Assembly (NCBI GenBank): GCA_023487615.1
Contig: JAMDBH010000087.1
Coordinates: 1-15,208, forward strand
Length of the DNA stretch: 15,208 bases
Source: Gammaproteobacteria bacterium
Lineage (GTDB): Bacteria > Pseudomonadota > Gammaproteobacteria > SURF-13
Direction of reading: 5' to 3'
Numbering within the stretch: position 1 is the first letter of the stretch; each line of letters opens with the position of its first letter. Position numbers and translations under genes: made by a program. A model generated the notes under the pieces. It saw only the letters and a program-made list of their open reading frames with translations, made no database searches and had not been told where the DNA came from. Of the stretch, positions 1-7,813 are shown piece by piece.

Positions 1-1
1 G

Positions 2-1096
2 TTACGCGAGGCCGAGGATTTTGCCGATGACCAGGAAAGGCTTGGCGAAACCCTGACGCGAGCGGAGCCTTACCTTTACTTTGTGCTCGAGGAGATCGAG
101 AAGCGCCAGATGCCCACCGAGATCGCGCTCCTGCCACTGATCGAAAGCGCCTATCAACCCCTGGCCCAATCCGACCAGGGTGCGGCGGGGATGTGGCAGT
201 TTATCCCCTCCACCGGCAGAAACTTCGGTCTCAAACAAACCTTCTGGTACGACGGACGGCGCGATGTTATCGCCTCCACCAACGCCGCCCTGGATTATCT
301 GCAAAAACTAAACATCGACTTTGAGGGCGACTGGCTGCTCACCCTGGCGGCCTACAACGCGGGCGAGGGCGCGGTGCAGCGCGCCGTCAAGAAAAACCTG
401 CGCGCCCGCAAGTCCACCGACTTTTGGTCGCTCGATTTGCCCAAGGAAACCAAGGCCTATATTCCGAGACTGCTGGGGATAACGGCGCTGGTCGCCGCAC
501 CCGACGAGTTTAACGTGACCTTGAATCCGATCCCCAACGCCCCCTATGTGGCGAGCGTGGATCTGGATTCTCCGATCAATCTCACCTTGGCCGCCAAGAT
601 GGCGGACATCTCCCAAAAGGAAATGCGTCAGCTTAACCCCGGTTTCCTGCGCGGGGCCACTGCCCCCCACGGCCCCCATCAACTGCTGCTGCCGGTAGAC
701 AAGGTGGCGGCCTTCGCCGCCAAACTCGCCGCCCTCAGCGTGGACAAACGCCTCGCCGAGCCGGGCAGGCCCGGGATCAAGGACAAAAAGTCTGTCCTGA
801 GCAAAGCCGAAGGAGAAGATCCCGGCGGAACTGCCAAGCAATCTCCCCCCTCCAAATCTCTCGTCATAGCCTCATCCTCCACTCAATCTTCCAAGCCCCT
901 CGTCCAGTACACAGTCCGTGAGGGTGACTCGTGGGAGCGCATCGCCAAGCACTTCAAGATCACCACCGCCCAGCTCCGCGCATGGAACGCGGATAAGGTC
1001 GAATTCAAATACCTGATGCCTGGGCATAGCCTTACCGTCTACCCCGATAACGGCAGTGTGGCGAATGCGAGTATGGGTAAAGAGGGATTGCGTTAA
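2..1096 (+). CDS. mltD: MltD-type membrane-bound lytic murein transglycosylase, 5'-truncated by the window edge
   Basis: This enzyme cleaves the MurNAc-GlcNAc bond of peptidoglycan non-hydrolytically in the periplasm. The reading frame is open from base 2, so the GTG at 83 is internal and the true start lies upstream. The SLT fold is clear: IESAY with the catalytic Glu at 143-145, AGMWQFIPSTGRNFGLKQ, DGRRDV and AYNAGEGAV, followed by the MltD-specific STDFWSLDLPKETKAYIPR. A Pro/Lys/Ser-rich linker (about 740-900) leads to one LysM domain (about 902-1046, YTVREGDSWERIAKHF) that should bind peptidoglycan. E. coli MltD carries two LysM copies; only one canonical copy is obvious here, with a weaker LysM-like stretch possible near 590-690. 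The linker contains a repeat-like palindrome at 794-815. The gene is convergent with the peptide transporter operon. Family assignment is confident. The lipoprotein signal expected of MltD cannot be seen. Confidence 0.93.
   Translation, partial: LREAEDFADDQERLGETLTRAEPYLYFVLEEIEKRQMPTEIALLPLIESAYQPLAQSDQGAAGMWQFIPSTGRNFGLKQTFWYDGRRDVIASTNAALDYLQKLNIDFEGDWLLTLAAYNAGEGAVQRAVKKNLRARKSTDFWSLDLPKETKAYIPRLLGITALVAAPDEFNVTLNPIPNAPYVASVDLDSPINLTLAAKMADISQKEMRQLNPGFLRGATAPHGPHQLLLPVDKVAAFAAKLAALSVDKRLAEPGRPGIKDKKSVLSKAEGEDPGGTAKQSPPSKSLVIASSSTQSSKPLVQYTVREGDSWERIAKHFKITTAQLRAWNADKVEFKYLMPGHSLTVYPDNGSVANASMGKEGLR
794..815 (+). repeat. Short interspersed palindromic repeat-like sequence inside mltD
   Basis: The 22 bases begin GTCCTGAGC and end GAAGGAG, with TCCT at 795-798 complementary to AGGA at 811-814. 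They resemble the GTCCTGAGC-N-GAAGGAC palindromes I recall as dispersed repeats in many bacterial genomes. The segment is read in frame as VLSKAEG in the linker between the transglycosylase and LysM domains, where extra residues are likely harmless. Only one copy is in the window, so repeat status rests on recall. Confidence 0.45.
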
Positions 1097-1102
1097 ATGA
1101 CT

Positions 1103-1188
1103 GTGAGGCGTGAGGCGTTAGGAGTGAGGCGTAAAAAAGCTAGGTCACGCCGCGAAGCTGCGTGACTCACCCCTCACCCCTCACCCCT
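1103..1188. repeat. GTGAGG-type direct repeats in inverted arrangement between convergent genes
   Basis: The left part (1103-1132) contains three GTGAGGCG-like units. The right part (1166-1188) contains three CTCACCCC units, roughly the reverse complement of the left units. Between them lies a perfect 7-bp hairpin. The right units are translated as the last residues of the divergently read ATPase gene (VGGVRGEG). The arrangement suggests a dispersed repeat lodged between the convergent genes. Confidence 0.6.
1144..1166. terminator. Possible bidirectional terminator hairpin
   Basis: GTCACGC (1144-1150) pairs perfectly with GCGTGAC (1160-1166) across a 9-base loop, midway between two convergent stop codons (1094-1096 and 1167-1169). 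A six-base A run (1133-1138) lies on the left, which reads as a U run for transcription coming from the right. No U tract follows on the other side. It is a reasonable shared stop site, but intrinsic termination is only likely for the minus-strand operon. Confidence 0.4.
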
Positions 1189-3140
1189 CCCACCCTTGGC
1201 ACTGCGTCGAGCAGGGTTTTGGTGTAGGGGTGGCTGGAATGGCGCAACACAGTCTCGGTCGGGCCATGCTCCACGATCTTGCCGTGATACATCACCGCGA
1301 CCTCGTGGGCGAGGTATTCAACCACCGCAATGTTGTGTGTGATGAACAGATAGGCGATGCCGAGCCGTTCTTGCAAGGTCTTCAGCAGGTTCAGGATCTG
1401 CGCCTGCACCGAGACATCCAGCGCGCTGGTCGGTTCATCGCAGATGATGAGTTTGGGATTCACAGCGAGCGCTCGCGCAATGCAGATGCGCTGGCGCTGC
1501 CCGCCCGAGAATTCGTGCGGATAGCGGTATTTGAGTTCGGCTTGCAACCCCACCTGTTCCAACAGTTCGTCCACGCGCCGTTCGTGTTCACCGACCGTGC
1601 CTATCTTAAGCGCCTGCATGCCCTCTTTCAGAATATCGCTCACCATCATGCGCGGGTTAAGCGAGGAATAGGGATCCTGGAAGATGATTTGAAAATTCGC
1701 GCGTTGCCGACGCAAGGCCTCGCCGCGCAAGGCGCGCAGATCGAGCCCGGCAAATCGTACGCTGCCTCCGGTGGGCGGCACCAGTTGCAGGATACCCTTG
1801 CCCACGGTGGTCTTACCGGAACCCGATTCACCCACCAGGGCGAGGGTCTGGGCGGGTTTTATCGTGAGCGAAACGCCATCCACGGCGCGCACGTAACCCG
1901 CCACACGCTGCAAGAGACCCTTGCGGATGGGGAAATAGACCTTGAGATCGCGGATCTCCAGCAAGGCCTGCTCCGCGCCGGCCTCGTGTGACATAGGAAC
2001 GGCTGCTTCGGGATGAGGCAATACCGCAAAATCCGCTGCCATCTTAGATCCCACATCAGCAGGCCGCGCGGCGCTGTAGGCGGGGTCGTAGAGATGACAG
2101 AGTACTCCATGCTCGGCCGACGACGTACATGGAAGTACTAGTGTCGCAGAAGGCAGGACGCCGGGAGCGACACCCGTCCAGCGCGGGATAATGTCCCGGC
2201 ATGTCTGCCAGGCAAAATCGCAACGGGGGGTAAACCGGCAGCCCGTAGGGCGCTCGGCAAGCGAGGGCACCGATCCCTCCATGATTAGTTGGGGTTGCCC
2301 GCGTTTGTTGAAACCGGGCAGCGAATCAAACAATTTCTTCGTGTAAGGATGTTGCGGCTCAGCAAAGAATTGCGCGCGGGAGGCCAGCTCAACGATCTGA
2401 CCCGCATACATGACCGCCACGCGATCGGCCATCACTGACACCACGCCGAGATCATGGGTGATGAGCAAGACGGTCATGCCCATATCTTTTTGCAGCTTGC
2501 GCAACAGCTCCAGAATCTGTGCCTGGATGGTGACATCGAGCGCCGTTGTCGGTTCGTCGGCAATCAGTAATTCAGGCTCGCCTGCCAAAGCGATGGCAAT
2601 CATCACGCGTTGTTTCATGCCGCCGGAGAGTTGATGGGGATAATCGTGAATGCGCCGCTGGGGCTCGGCGATGCCGACGGCGTCCAGCAGTTCGATGGCG
2701 CGCTGTTCGGCGCGCCTTTCCTTAAGTCCCCGGTGCACCTTGAGTGCCTCGCTAATCTGCGTACCCACGGTGAGCACCGGATTGAGACTGGTCATCGGTT
2801 CCTGAAAAATCATGGCGATGCGTCCGCCACGAACCTCGCGCATCTTGACCTCCGGGAGTCGCAAGAGGTCCTGTGACGTACAGGGACGTACTAATGTCGC
2901 GGGAGGCAGGATGCCGGGAGCGACGTCGCGTAACAATATCTGGCCACTGCTGCGCGCGGTGGAGGGCAACAGGCGCATGATGGAGAGCGCGGTGAGCGAC
3001 TTGCCGCTGCCGGATTCGCCGAGCAGGGCGAACACCTCGCCGGCGGCGATGTCGAAACTGATGCCATCCACGGCGCGCAGTTGACCTTGGCCGGTTTCAA
3101 ACCAGGTGGTGAGGTTTTTTATGCTGAGTAACGCAGTCAT
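1167..3140 (-). CDS. yejF: Peptide ABC importer, double ATPase subunit (YejF-type), with two repeat insertions
   Basis: This cytoplasmic subunit powers peptide import and carries both nucleotide-binding domains in one 657-residue chain, as YejF does. Domain 1: Walker A GESGSGKS (41-48), Q-loop IFQEP (111-115), signature LSGGMKQ (171-177), Walker B LLIADEP (191-197), H-loop His229. An OppD-type C-terminal segment follows, with Cys301, Cys307, Cys314 and Cys348. Domain 2: Walker A GESGSGKT (437-444), FSGGQRQR (544-551), LIICDEP (564-570), His602. It is longer than E. coli YejF (about 530 residues), partly because of two near-identical 17-residue blocks at 73-89 and 324-340 encoded by a DNA repeat, plus a long linker (about 350-390). 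All catalytic motifs are intact. The start ATG overlaps the upstream permease stop by 4 bp. The C-terminal VGGVRGEG is encoded by CTCACCCC repeats. Confidence 0.93.
   Translation of the reverse strand: MTALLSIKNLTTWFETGQGQLRAVDGISFDIAAGEVFALLGESGSGKSLTALSIMRLLPSTARSSGQILLRDVAPGILPPATLVRPCTSQDLLRLPEVKMREVRGGRIAMIFQEPMTSLNPVLTVGTQISEALKVHRGLKERRAEQRAIELLDAVGIAEPQRRIHDYPHQLSGGMKQRVMIAIALAGEPELLIADEPTTALDVTIQAQILELLRKLQKDMGMTVLLITHDLGVVSVMADRVAVMYAGQIVELASRAQFFAEPQHPYTKKLFDSLPGFNKRGQPQLIMEGSVPSLAERPTGCRFTPRCDFAWQTCRDIIPRWTGVAPGVLPSATLVLPCTSSAEHGVLCHLYDPAYSAARPADVGSKMAADFAVLPHPEAAVPMSHEAGAEQALLEIRDLKVYFPIRKGLLQRVAGYVRAVDGVSLTIKPAQTLALVGESGSGKTTVGKGILQLVPPTGGSVRFAGLDLRALRGEALRRQRANFQIIFQDPYSSLNPRMMVSDILKEGMQALKIGTVGEHERRVDELLEQVGLQAELKYRYPHEFSGGQRQRICIARALAVNPKLIICDEPTSALDVSVQAQILNLLKTLQERLGIAYLFITHNIAVVEYLAHEVAVMYHGKIVEHGPTETVLRHSSHPYTKTLLDAVPRVGGVRGEG
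2122..2171 (-). repeat. 50-bp protein-coding palindromic repeat, copy 1
   Basis: This copy matches 44 of 50 bases of the copy at 2875-2924, on the same strand and in the same codon frame (offset 753 bp). It encodes [17 protein letters not shown] at residues 324-340 of the double ATPase. The terminal arm GTCGC...GCGAC is present, though the inner stem seen in the other copy is weakened (GGC/GCC only). The plus-strand left edge also lies in a near-perfect inverted repeat with host sequence, AGTACTCCATG (2101-2111) against CATGGAAGTACT (2128-2139). Confidence 0.85.
2875..2924 (-). repeat. 50-bp protein-coding palindromic repeat, copy 2
   Basis: This copy encodes [17 protein letters not shown] at residues 73-89 of the double ATPase, between Walker A and the Q-loop of domain 1. 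On the plus strand it contains a nested hairpin: GTCGC (2896-2900) with GCGAC (2920-2924), and inside it GGCA (2905-2908) with TGCC (2912-2915). The left part has a tandem GACGTAC (2875-2881 and 2885-2891). At its edge CCTGT/ACAGG (2870-2884) forms a small palindrome spanning the junction with host sequence. Confidence 0.85.
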
Positions 3141-4549
3141 AGCTTTCTCAAGCGCGGATCAAAGGCGTCGCGCACCTTGTCGGAAAACAGATTGGCGGCC
3201 AGCACCAGGATAAACATGAACACAAAGGCAGCCAGCAATGACCACCACACCATGGGTTCACGCGCCATCTCCATGCGCGCGCTGTTGATCATATTGCCCC
3301 AACTAATCATGGAGGGATCTACGCCTACGCCTACGTAAGACAGCACCGCCTCGGCCAACACCAAACCGCTGAAACTCAGCACCATGGTAATCAAAACGAT
3401 GTGCATGACGTTAGGAATGAGATGACGCCAGATGACGGTGCCGTGGCTGACACCCAGGGCGACTGCAGCCTGAACATAATCCATCTCGCGCAGTTTCAGC
3501 GTCTCGCCGCGCAGCAGACGCGCCAGCCCCGTCCAATTAGTGATGCCCAGGATAATGCACAGAAATAACAGCCGCACGTCGGCGCGCAGGGCTACGGTCT
3601 CGAATTGATCGGGATGGTTGGCCATATACACCTGCAACATGAGTATCGCCGCGGCGATCAGCAGCACGTCGGGGATGGAGTTGAGGGTGGTATATATATA
3701 TTGCACCACGTCATCCACCCAGCCGCGGAAATAACCCGCCAGCACGCCCAGCATGGCAAACGGCAGCGTGACCAGAGTAGTAAGCGTGCCTATCACAAGT
3801 CCGGTGCGCATGCTCTTCAGGGTCGCATAGAACACGTCCTGCCCGACCTTGTCGGTGCCGAAGATATGGTAGTGGATGCTCAGCATGGCTGACCAAATGG
3901 CAAATAAAATAATCGCGCCGAGTGTGAGCAGAATCACGCGCCAGGGGACGCGGGTTTGACCGCGCGCCACGTTGTTGAGCATGAGACTGAAAGAAGCTTT
4001 AGCACGCCACGCCAGCACCGTAATCCATAGCAGGCTAACCAACAACCAACCAATCCCTCCCCATACAGCTGCCTTCAGGGAGCGGCTAACGATGTCCATG
4101 CCTCGCTCCGCAGCGGGATCTTTCAAGTGAGCGCCGCCAAATTGCAGACGTGGAAACTCTCGCACCTGCGTACCATCCGGGCGTGTGATCGTTTCCTTGG
4201 CGTATAAATGTGCGGCGAAGGGAGCGGAGTAGGTTTTTTCGGTGCGAGTACGAAGCGGCGTAGCGAGCAGGTCAAAGACACTCAACACATCGGAGGAATA
4301 GTCCACACGCCCACTGCTTCCCCCGGACGTGGAAAGGGCAAGACGAAAATGGAACGAATCGAGCAGACCCACCGTGAGATAGGCCAGCAGGACCACCAAA
4401 CAGGCCATCGCCATTTTACTGCGCGTGACCTCACGCCAGGGAGCGCTCAGATGCTCCTTGCGCCGCGCAACGATGATGAAAGCGATTACCACACCGAGCA
4501 ATAGATAGATCAGAGCGTCGGTCCAGAGGATGACGGGCTGAAAAGGCAT
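3137..4549 (-). CDS. yejE: Peptide ABC importer, inner-membrane permease (YejE/OppC-type), extended N-terminus
   Basis: One of the two membrane subunits that form the peptide channel. The C-terminal half is a standard OppC-type core: HIFGTDKVGQDVFYATLKS (228-246), about five membrane helices between 247 and 453, and the ATPase-contacting EAA-type loop around 358-385 (YVQAAVALGVSHGTVIWRHL). At 470 residues it exceeds E. coli YejE (about 340). The surplus is N-terminal: helices near 12-29 and 47-65, a hydrophilic stretch 70-160 without hydrophobic segments, then helices near 163-180 and 204-222. That stretch looks like an extra periplasmic domain. The start ATG overlaps the upstream permease stop by one base (TGATG), and the end overlaps the ATPase start by 4 bp, indicating translational coupling. 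Confidence 0.9.
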   Translation of the reverse strand: MPFQPVILWTDALIYLLLGVVIAFIIVARRKEHLSAPWREVTRSKMAMACLVVLLAYLTVGLLDSFHFRLALSTSGGSSGRVDYSSDVLSVFDLLATPLRTRTEKTYSAPFAAHLYAKETITRPDGTQVREFPRLQFGGAHLKDPAAERGMDIVSRSLKAAVWGGIGWLLVSLLWITVLAWRAKASFSLMLNNVARGQTRVPWRVILLTLGAIILFAIWSAMLSIHYHIFGTDKVGQDVFYATLKSMRTGLVIGTLTTLVTLPFAMLGVLAGYFRGWVDDVVQYIYTTLNSIPDVLLIAAAILMLQVYMANHPDQFETVALRADVRLLFLCIILGITNWTGLARLLRGETLKLREMDYVQAAVALGVSHGTVIWRHLIPNVMHIVLITMVLSFSGLVLAEAVLSYVGVGVDPSMISWGNMINSARMEMAREPMVWWSLLAAFVFMFILVLAANLFSDKVRDAFDPRLRKL

Positions 4550-5526
4550 CAGGTCAGCCTCACGCGCGGGTCTACCAGGGTATAAGAAATATCGGTGAGC
4601 AATAGACCGATAATGTAGAGCACCGAGCCCAGAAAGACCATGGCGCGAACAACGGCGAAGTCCTGGGCCTGAATCGCATCTATGGTGTAACTGCCCAAAC
4701 CGGGAATACCGAAAAAAGATTCCAGGATCAGGCTGCCCAAGAACAGGACGGGCAAGATCACGACCACACCGGTGAGGATGGGGATCATGGCGTTTTTCAA
4801 TACATGGGTGAACAGCACGCGCACCTCGGAGAGGCCCTTGGCACGTGCGGTGCGCACATAGTCTTTGCCCAGCTCTTCCAGAAACAGGGTGCGATAGAGG
4901 CGTATGCCTGAGCCCATTCCGCCAATCACACCGATGATCACGGGCAGCACGATAAACTTGAAGGCGTTCGCGCCCATGTCATAGCCGGAGATCGGTACCA
5001 GGTGCCAAAGCTTGCTGATGAGGTATTGCCCGCCGATGATATAAAACAACCCTGAGATGGACATCATGATGATGCACATCACCACGCCCCAGAGATCAAT
5101 ATAGGATCCGCGAAAAAAAGCCAGCAGCAGGGCAAAGCTGATCTGCACACCGATGCCTATAATCAACGTGGGTACGGCAATGGCGAGGCTCGGCCACATG
5201 CGGGCGCTGATCTCGCGGCCGATGCTGCGGCCGTCATCTGCGCGCCCAAATTCAAAGGCGAACAGGGCCAGAGACTTTTCAAAGAAGATGGTGTCGGTGA
5301 CTTTTCCCATACCGGCCGCCTGTTCGTTAACCATGAGCGGCTTGTCGTAACCGCGCTCGGCCTTCCACTTTTCTATCGCCTCCTGTGTGACGCGCTTTAC
5401 GCCAAGGTGCATACGGGCCATGTCATCCGGACTGTTGACGACGAAAAATAAAACGAAGGTGATGAGATTGACGCCGATCAGTATCGGAATGGCATACAGC
5501 ACGCGGCGGATGATATATGCGATCAT
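4549..5526 (-). CDS. yejB: Peptide ABC importer, inner-membrane permease (YejB/OppB-type)
   Basis: Partner permease of the importer, 325 residues from the chosen start. It opens with the typical MIAYIIRRVLYAIPILIGVN helix. An extracytoplasmic region with the OppB-style LGVKRVTQEAIEKWKAERGY follows, then about five further helices. The EAA-type loop near residues 223-249 (DYVRTARAKGLSEVRVLFTH) should contact the ATPase, and the chain ends in the family-typical DPRVRLT. I chose the ATG at 5526 because it begins the conserved first helix and overlaps the stop of the binding-protein gene as ATGA. An in-frame extension to 5634 would add 36 uncharacteristic residues that overlap the upstream gene. 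Confidence 0.93.
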   Translation of the reverse strand: MIAYIIRRVLYAIPILIGVNLITFVLFFVVNSPDDMARMHLGVKRVTQEAIEKWKAERGYDKPLMVNEQAAGMGKVTDTIFFEKSLALFAFEFGRADDGRSIGREISARMWPSLAIAVPTLIIGIGVQISFALLLAFFRGSYIDLWGVVMCIIMMSISGLFYIIGGQYLISKLWHLVPISGYDMGANAFKFIVLPVIIGVIGGMGSGIRLYRTLFLEELGKDYVRTARAKGLSEVRVLFTHVLKNAMIPILTGVVVILPVLFLGSLILESFFGIPGLGSYTIDAIQAQDFAVVRAMVFLGSVLYIIGLLLTDISYTLVDPRVRLT

Positions 5527-7700
5527 AGTGCGGGGCTGCGTTCCCTGCGCAGATAACTCAGCATGGCGGGGAAGATGCTGATAAGCAGGATCACCGCGAT
5601 GCCAAACAGCGGCGTCAAGATAGGTTTGTTCCACTCTGCTCGCCGCTCGCTGCGCAGTCTGGCGTCAATGCGTATATATTTCAACTCGTTGTTGGCCATC
5701 TCGTTGGGCTTGGCGTTCTCATACCAGGCGTGGTACAGACCGAATTTCTTGCGGTGCAATCCCCACAACAGCGGCGCATCCTTGCGCGCGATCCCCATCA
5801 TCTTGTTGATGATCGCCTGACGCTCCGGGCCGTTGTCCATGTTTTTCATCTGTTCAAATAATTTATTGAATTCCGGGTTGTCGTAGTTCGCCGCGTTTTC
5901 ACCGTTCTTGCCCACTTTGGCATTGGGGCCATAGAGCAGAAACATAAAGTTTTCGGGATCGGGATAATCCGCGTTCCAGCCCCACTGCCAGATCTGCGCG
6001 TTGCCCTTCAGCATCTTTTCCTGAAAGCGGTTGAAATCCGTATTGCGGATATCCAACTGCAAATCCAGTTTCTGAAACTGCTTGCGCAACCAGTCGAGAT
6101 AGGCCTTGTCATCGGGGCCTCGCAGCGCGGTATCAAAATGCAGCAACAGCGGCTTGCCCGTCTGTGCATCTCGCCCATTCGGATAGCCGGCCTCGGCCAG
6201 CAAGCGGCGCGCCTCTTCGAGCGATTTGCGCTGCGGCCGGCCGTTCACCCAATCATAGACATAGGAATTAACACCCGTCTCGCCTTCTACATAGCCGAAG
6301 ATGCCGGGCGGGATGGGTCCTTGCGCCGGAATGCCGCGCCCGTTGAGAAAGATGGAGATAAACTCTTCATAATCCACCGCGATAGAGATCGCCTGGCGTA
6401 GTTTGCGCGCGCGTTCGCTCAGGCCTCCCACCACCGGGTCGAGCATGTTAAAACCCATGTAAGAAAGATCCGTACCGATACTGGTAAGCAGGCGAATACC
6501 CTTTTCCTGCATCCCCTCCGTCACCGCCACATCACCGCCCGTCGAGATGCGCACCGCCTGATCGAAGCTGTCGGAACTGATGCCTGAGGCGTCGTAATAG
6601 CCTTGTAGAAATTTGTTCCAATACGGAATACTCTCCTTTTCCAGACTGTATACCGCCTTGTCAATAAACGGCAACGGCTTGCCGGCATCAGCGAGCAGGC
6701 CGCGCGATCTGTCTTCGGGTTCGCCTTCGCCGGGATACGTTTCACCGTGAAAATTGGGATTGCGTTCCAACACCATCTGGCGATTGGGATCATTCACCGT
6801 GAGACGATATGCACCGGTGCCGACGGGATACCAGTCCAGCGTGATGTTCTTTTCAATGAGCCCGGGTTGTGAATAAAAACGATCCGCCTCCGGCGGGACA
6901 GGCGCAAAAAAAGGCATCGCCAGCCAATACAAAAGTTGCGGGTATTTACCGTGCACCTTGATGCGATAGGTGTAACGATCGAGCGCCGTAGCGCCTTCCA
7001 AGGGATAACGGGTGAGATCGAGATAGATCTGATCGCCCTGTTCCTTCGCTGCATTGTTTAACATCTCGCCATATTCTTTAAGCCCGACGATATATTCGCT
7101 CATCAAACCAAAAATAGGCGAGTGTATGCCGGGGTGTGCGAGACGCTTGATCTGATACACGTAGTCATCGGCGACCAGCTCACGGCTGTCGCGGTATTTA
7201 AAGTCCCGGAGCGTATCAATTCCGGCAAGCTCGGAGGAAGTCAATCGGTGATAACGATAATTCCCGGTCTCGTCACGGGCGAAGGCCGGGTGGGGTTCGT
7301 AGCGTATGCCGGGCTTGATGTGGATGTCGTAAATGCTGAAGGCGATATCCTTGGTCTCAGCGGTTTCCGGTAAAACCTTGCCCTCCGCGTCGAGATACAC
7401 TGCATGCGGCATCTCTTGGGCGGCAAGCGGGATGAGTGTGTAGGGGCGTTTTAGATAATGATATTGCAACGGCGGTTCATAGATCTGCGCGATCAAGGCA
7501 AATTCGTTTTCGACATAGGATTGCGCAGGATCGAGGTGTTTGGGACGCTCGGTGAAAGAGGAATAGAGGATATTCTTGCCCTCCTCGTGAGCGGGGTAAG
7601 GATTATTCCAGGCCTGCCCGGTGCAAGCGGCGAGTGACGCCGAGATCACGGCGAAAAACAGGCTTCGGAGCGGGCGGGCGGTGAGATTCATTCCTATCAT
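5523..7700 (-). CDS. Peptide-binding lipoprotein of the ABC importer (SBP_bac_5 family)
   Basis: First gene of the operon; it captures peptides in the periplasm and delivers them to the permeases. From the ATG at 7700 the protein has 725 residues. A signal peptide ends in a lipobox (SASLAAC), with Cys26 as the predicted lipidated residue. The family 5 body includes YSSFTERPKHLDPAQSY, WYPVGTGAYRL, an IDKAVYSLEKE segment, LRQAISIAVDYEEF and QIWQWGWNADYPDPENFMF. It is longer than E. coli YejA (about 600) and ends with a hydrophobic stretch (PLFGIAVILLISIFPAMLSY, about 693-712) followed by Arg residues, which looks like a second membrane anchor. Start choice is uncertain: ATG at 7691 (23 residues to Cys) and TTG at 7727 are alternatives, and no site has a strong ribosome-binding sequence. 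Its place at the head of A-B-E-F order makes it the YejA equivalent. Confidence 0.88.
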   Translation of the reverse strand: MIGMNLTARPLRSLFFAVISASLAACTGQAWNNPYPAHEEGKNILYSSFTERPKHLDPAQSYVENEFALIAQIYEPPLQYHYLKRPYTLIPLAAQEMPHAVYLDAEGKVLPETAETKDIAFSIYDIHIKPGIRYEPHPAFARDETGNYRYHRLTSSELAGIDTLRDFKYRDSRELVADDYVYQIKRLAHPGIHSPIFGLMSEYIVGLKEYGEMLNNAAKEQGDQIYLDLTRYPLEGATALDRYTYRIKVHGKYPQLLYWLAMPFFAPVPPEADRFYSQPGLIEKNITLDWYPVGTGAYRLTVNDPNRQMVLERNPNFHGETYPGEGEPEDRSRGLLADAGKPLPFIDKAVYSLEKESIPYWNKFLQGYYDASGISSDSFDQAVRISTGGDVAVTEGMQEKGIRLLTSIGTDLSYMGFNMLDPVVGGLSERARKLRQAISIAVDYEEFISIFLNGRGIPAQGPIPPGIFGYVEGETGVNSYVYDWVNGRPQRKSLEEARRLLAEAGYPNGRDAQTGKPLLLHFDTALRGPDDKAYLDWLRKQFQKLDLQLDIRNTDFNRFQEKMLKGNAQIWQWGWNADYPDPENFMFLLYGPNAKVGKNGENAANYDNPEFNKLFEQMKNMDNGPERQAIINKMMGIARKDAPLLWGLHRKKFGLYHAWYENAKPNEMANNELKYIRIDARLRSERRAEWNKPILTPLFGIAVILLISIFPAMLSYLRRERSPAL

Positions 7701-7756
7701 CTTGTCGGAAGCGTGAGCGAAGCGCAATCCTTTAGCATGAAGTTGCGGGTGGCAAG

Positions 7757-7806
7757 TCGCCCAGGAACACCCTACACTATATAATAGCCTTGATATAAGA
7801 AAAGGA
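7757..7806 (+). promoter_or_regulatory. Promoter and ribosome-binding site for fabI-acs
   Basis: A perfect -10 hexamer TATAAT lies at 7780-7785 in an A/T-rich patch. The position 17 bp upstream (TCGCCC, 7757-7762) is a poor -35, so an activator may be needed. AAGGA at 7802-7806 is a good ribosome-binding site, 7 bases before the fabI ATG. On the opposite strand TATTAT (7786 to 7781) could be the -10 of the divergent transporter operon with a weak -35 (TTATCC, 7809-7804). The two promoters would then share the same A/T patch. Confidence 0.5.
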
Positions 7807-7813
7807 TAAATCC

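Noticed and set aside
1230..1991. Long open frame (253 codons) on the plus strand inside the ATPase gene
   Set aside because: It lies antisense to two intact ABC domains with all motifs, and its translation shows no recognisable domain. It is a by-product of GC-rich codon use.
2122..2924. The two 50-bp repeats as a relic of the ABC domain duplication
   Set aside because: They are at non-equivalent positions, both within the first half, and are far more alike than the ABC domains are to each other.
5527..5634. In-frame N-terminal extension of the YejB-type permease
   Set aside because: The 36 added residues overlap the upstream gene and precede a canonical first helix. The ATG at 5526 gives an ATGA overlap typical of this operon.
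7701..7727. TTG start for the binding-protein gene
   Set aside because: It would lengthen the signal peptide with MRFAHASDK for no benefit. The ATGs at 7700 or 7691 give a normal lipoprotein signal length.
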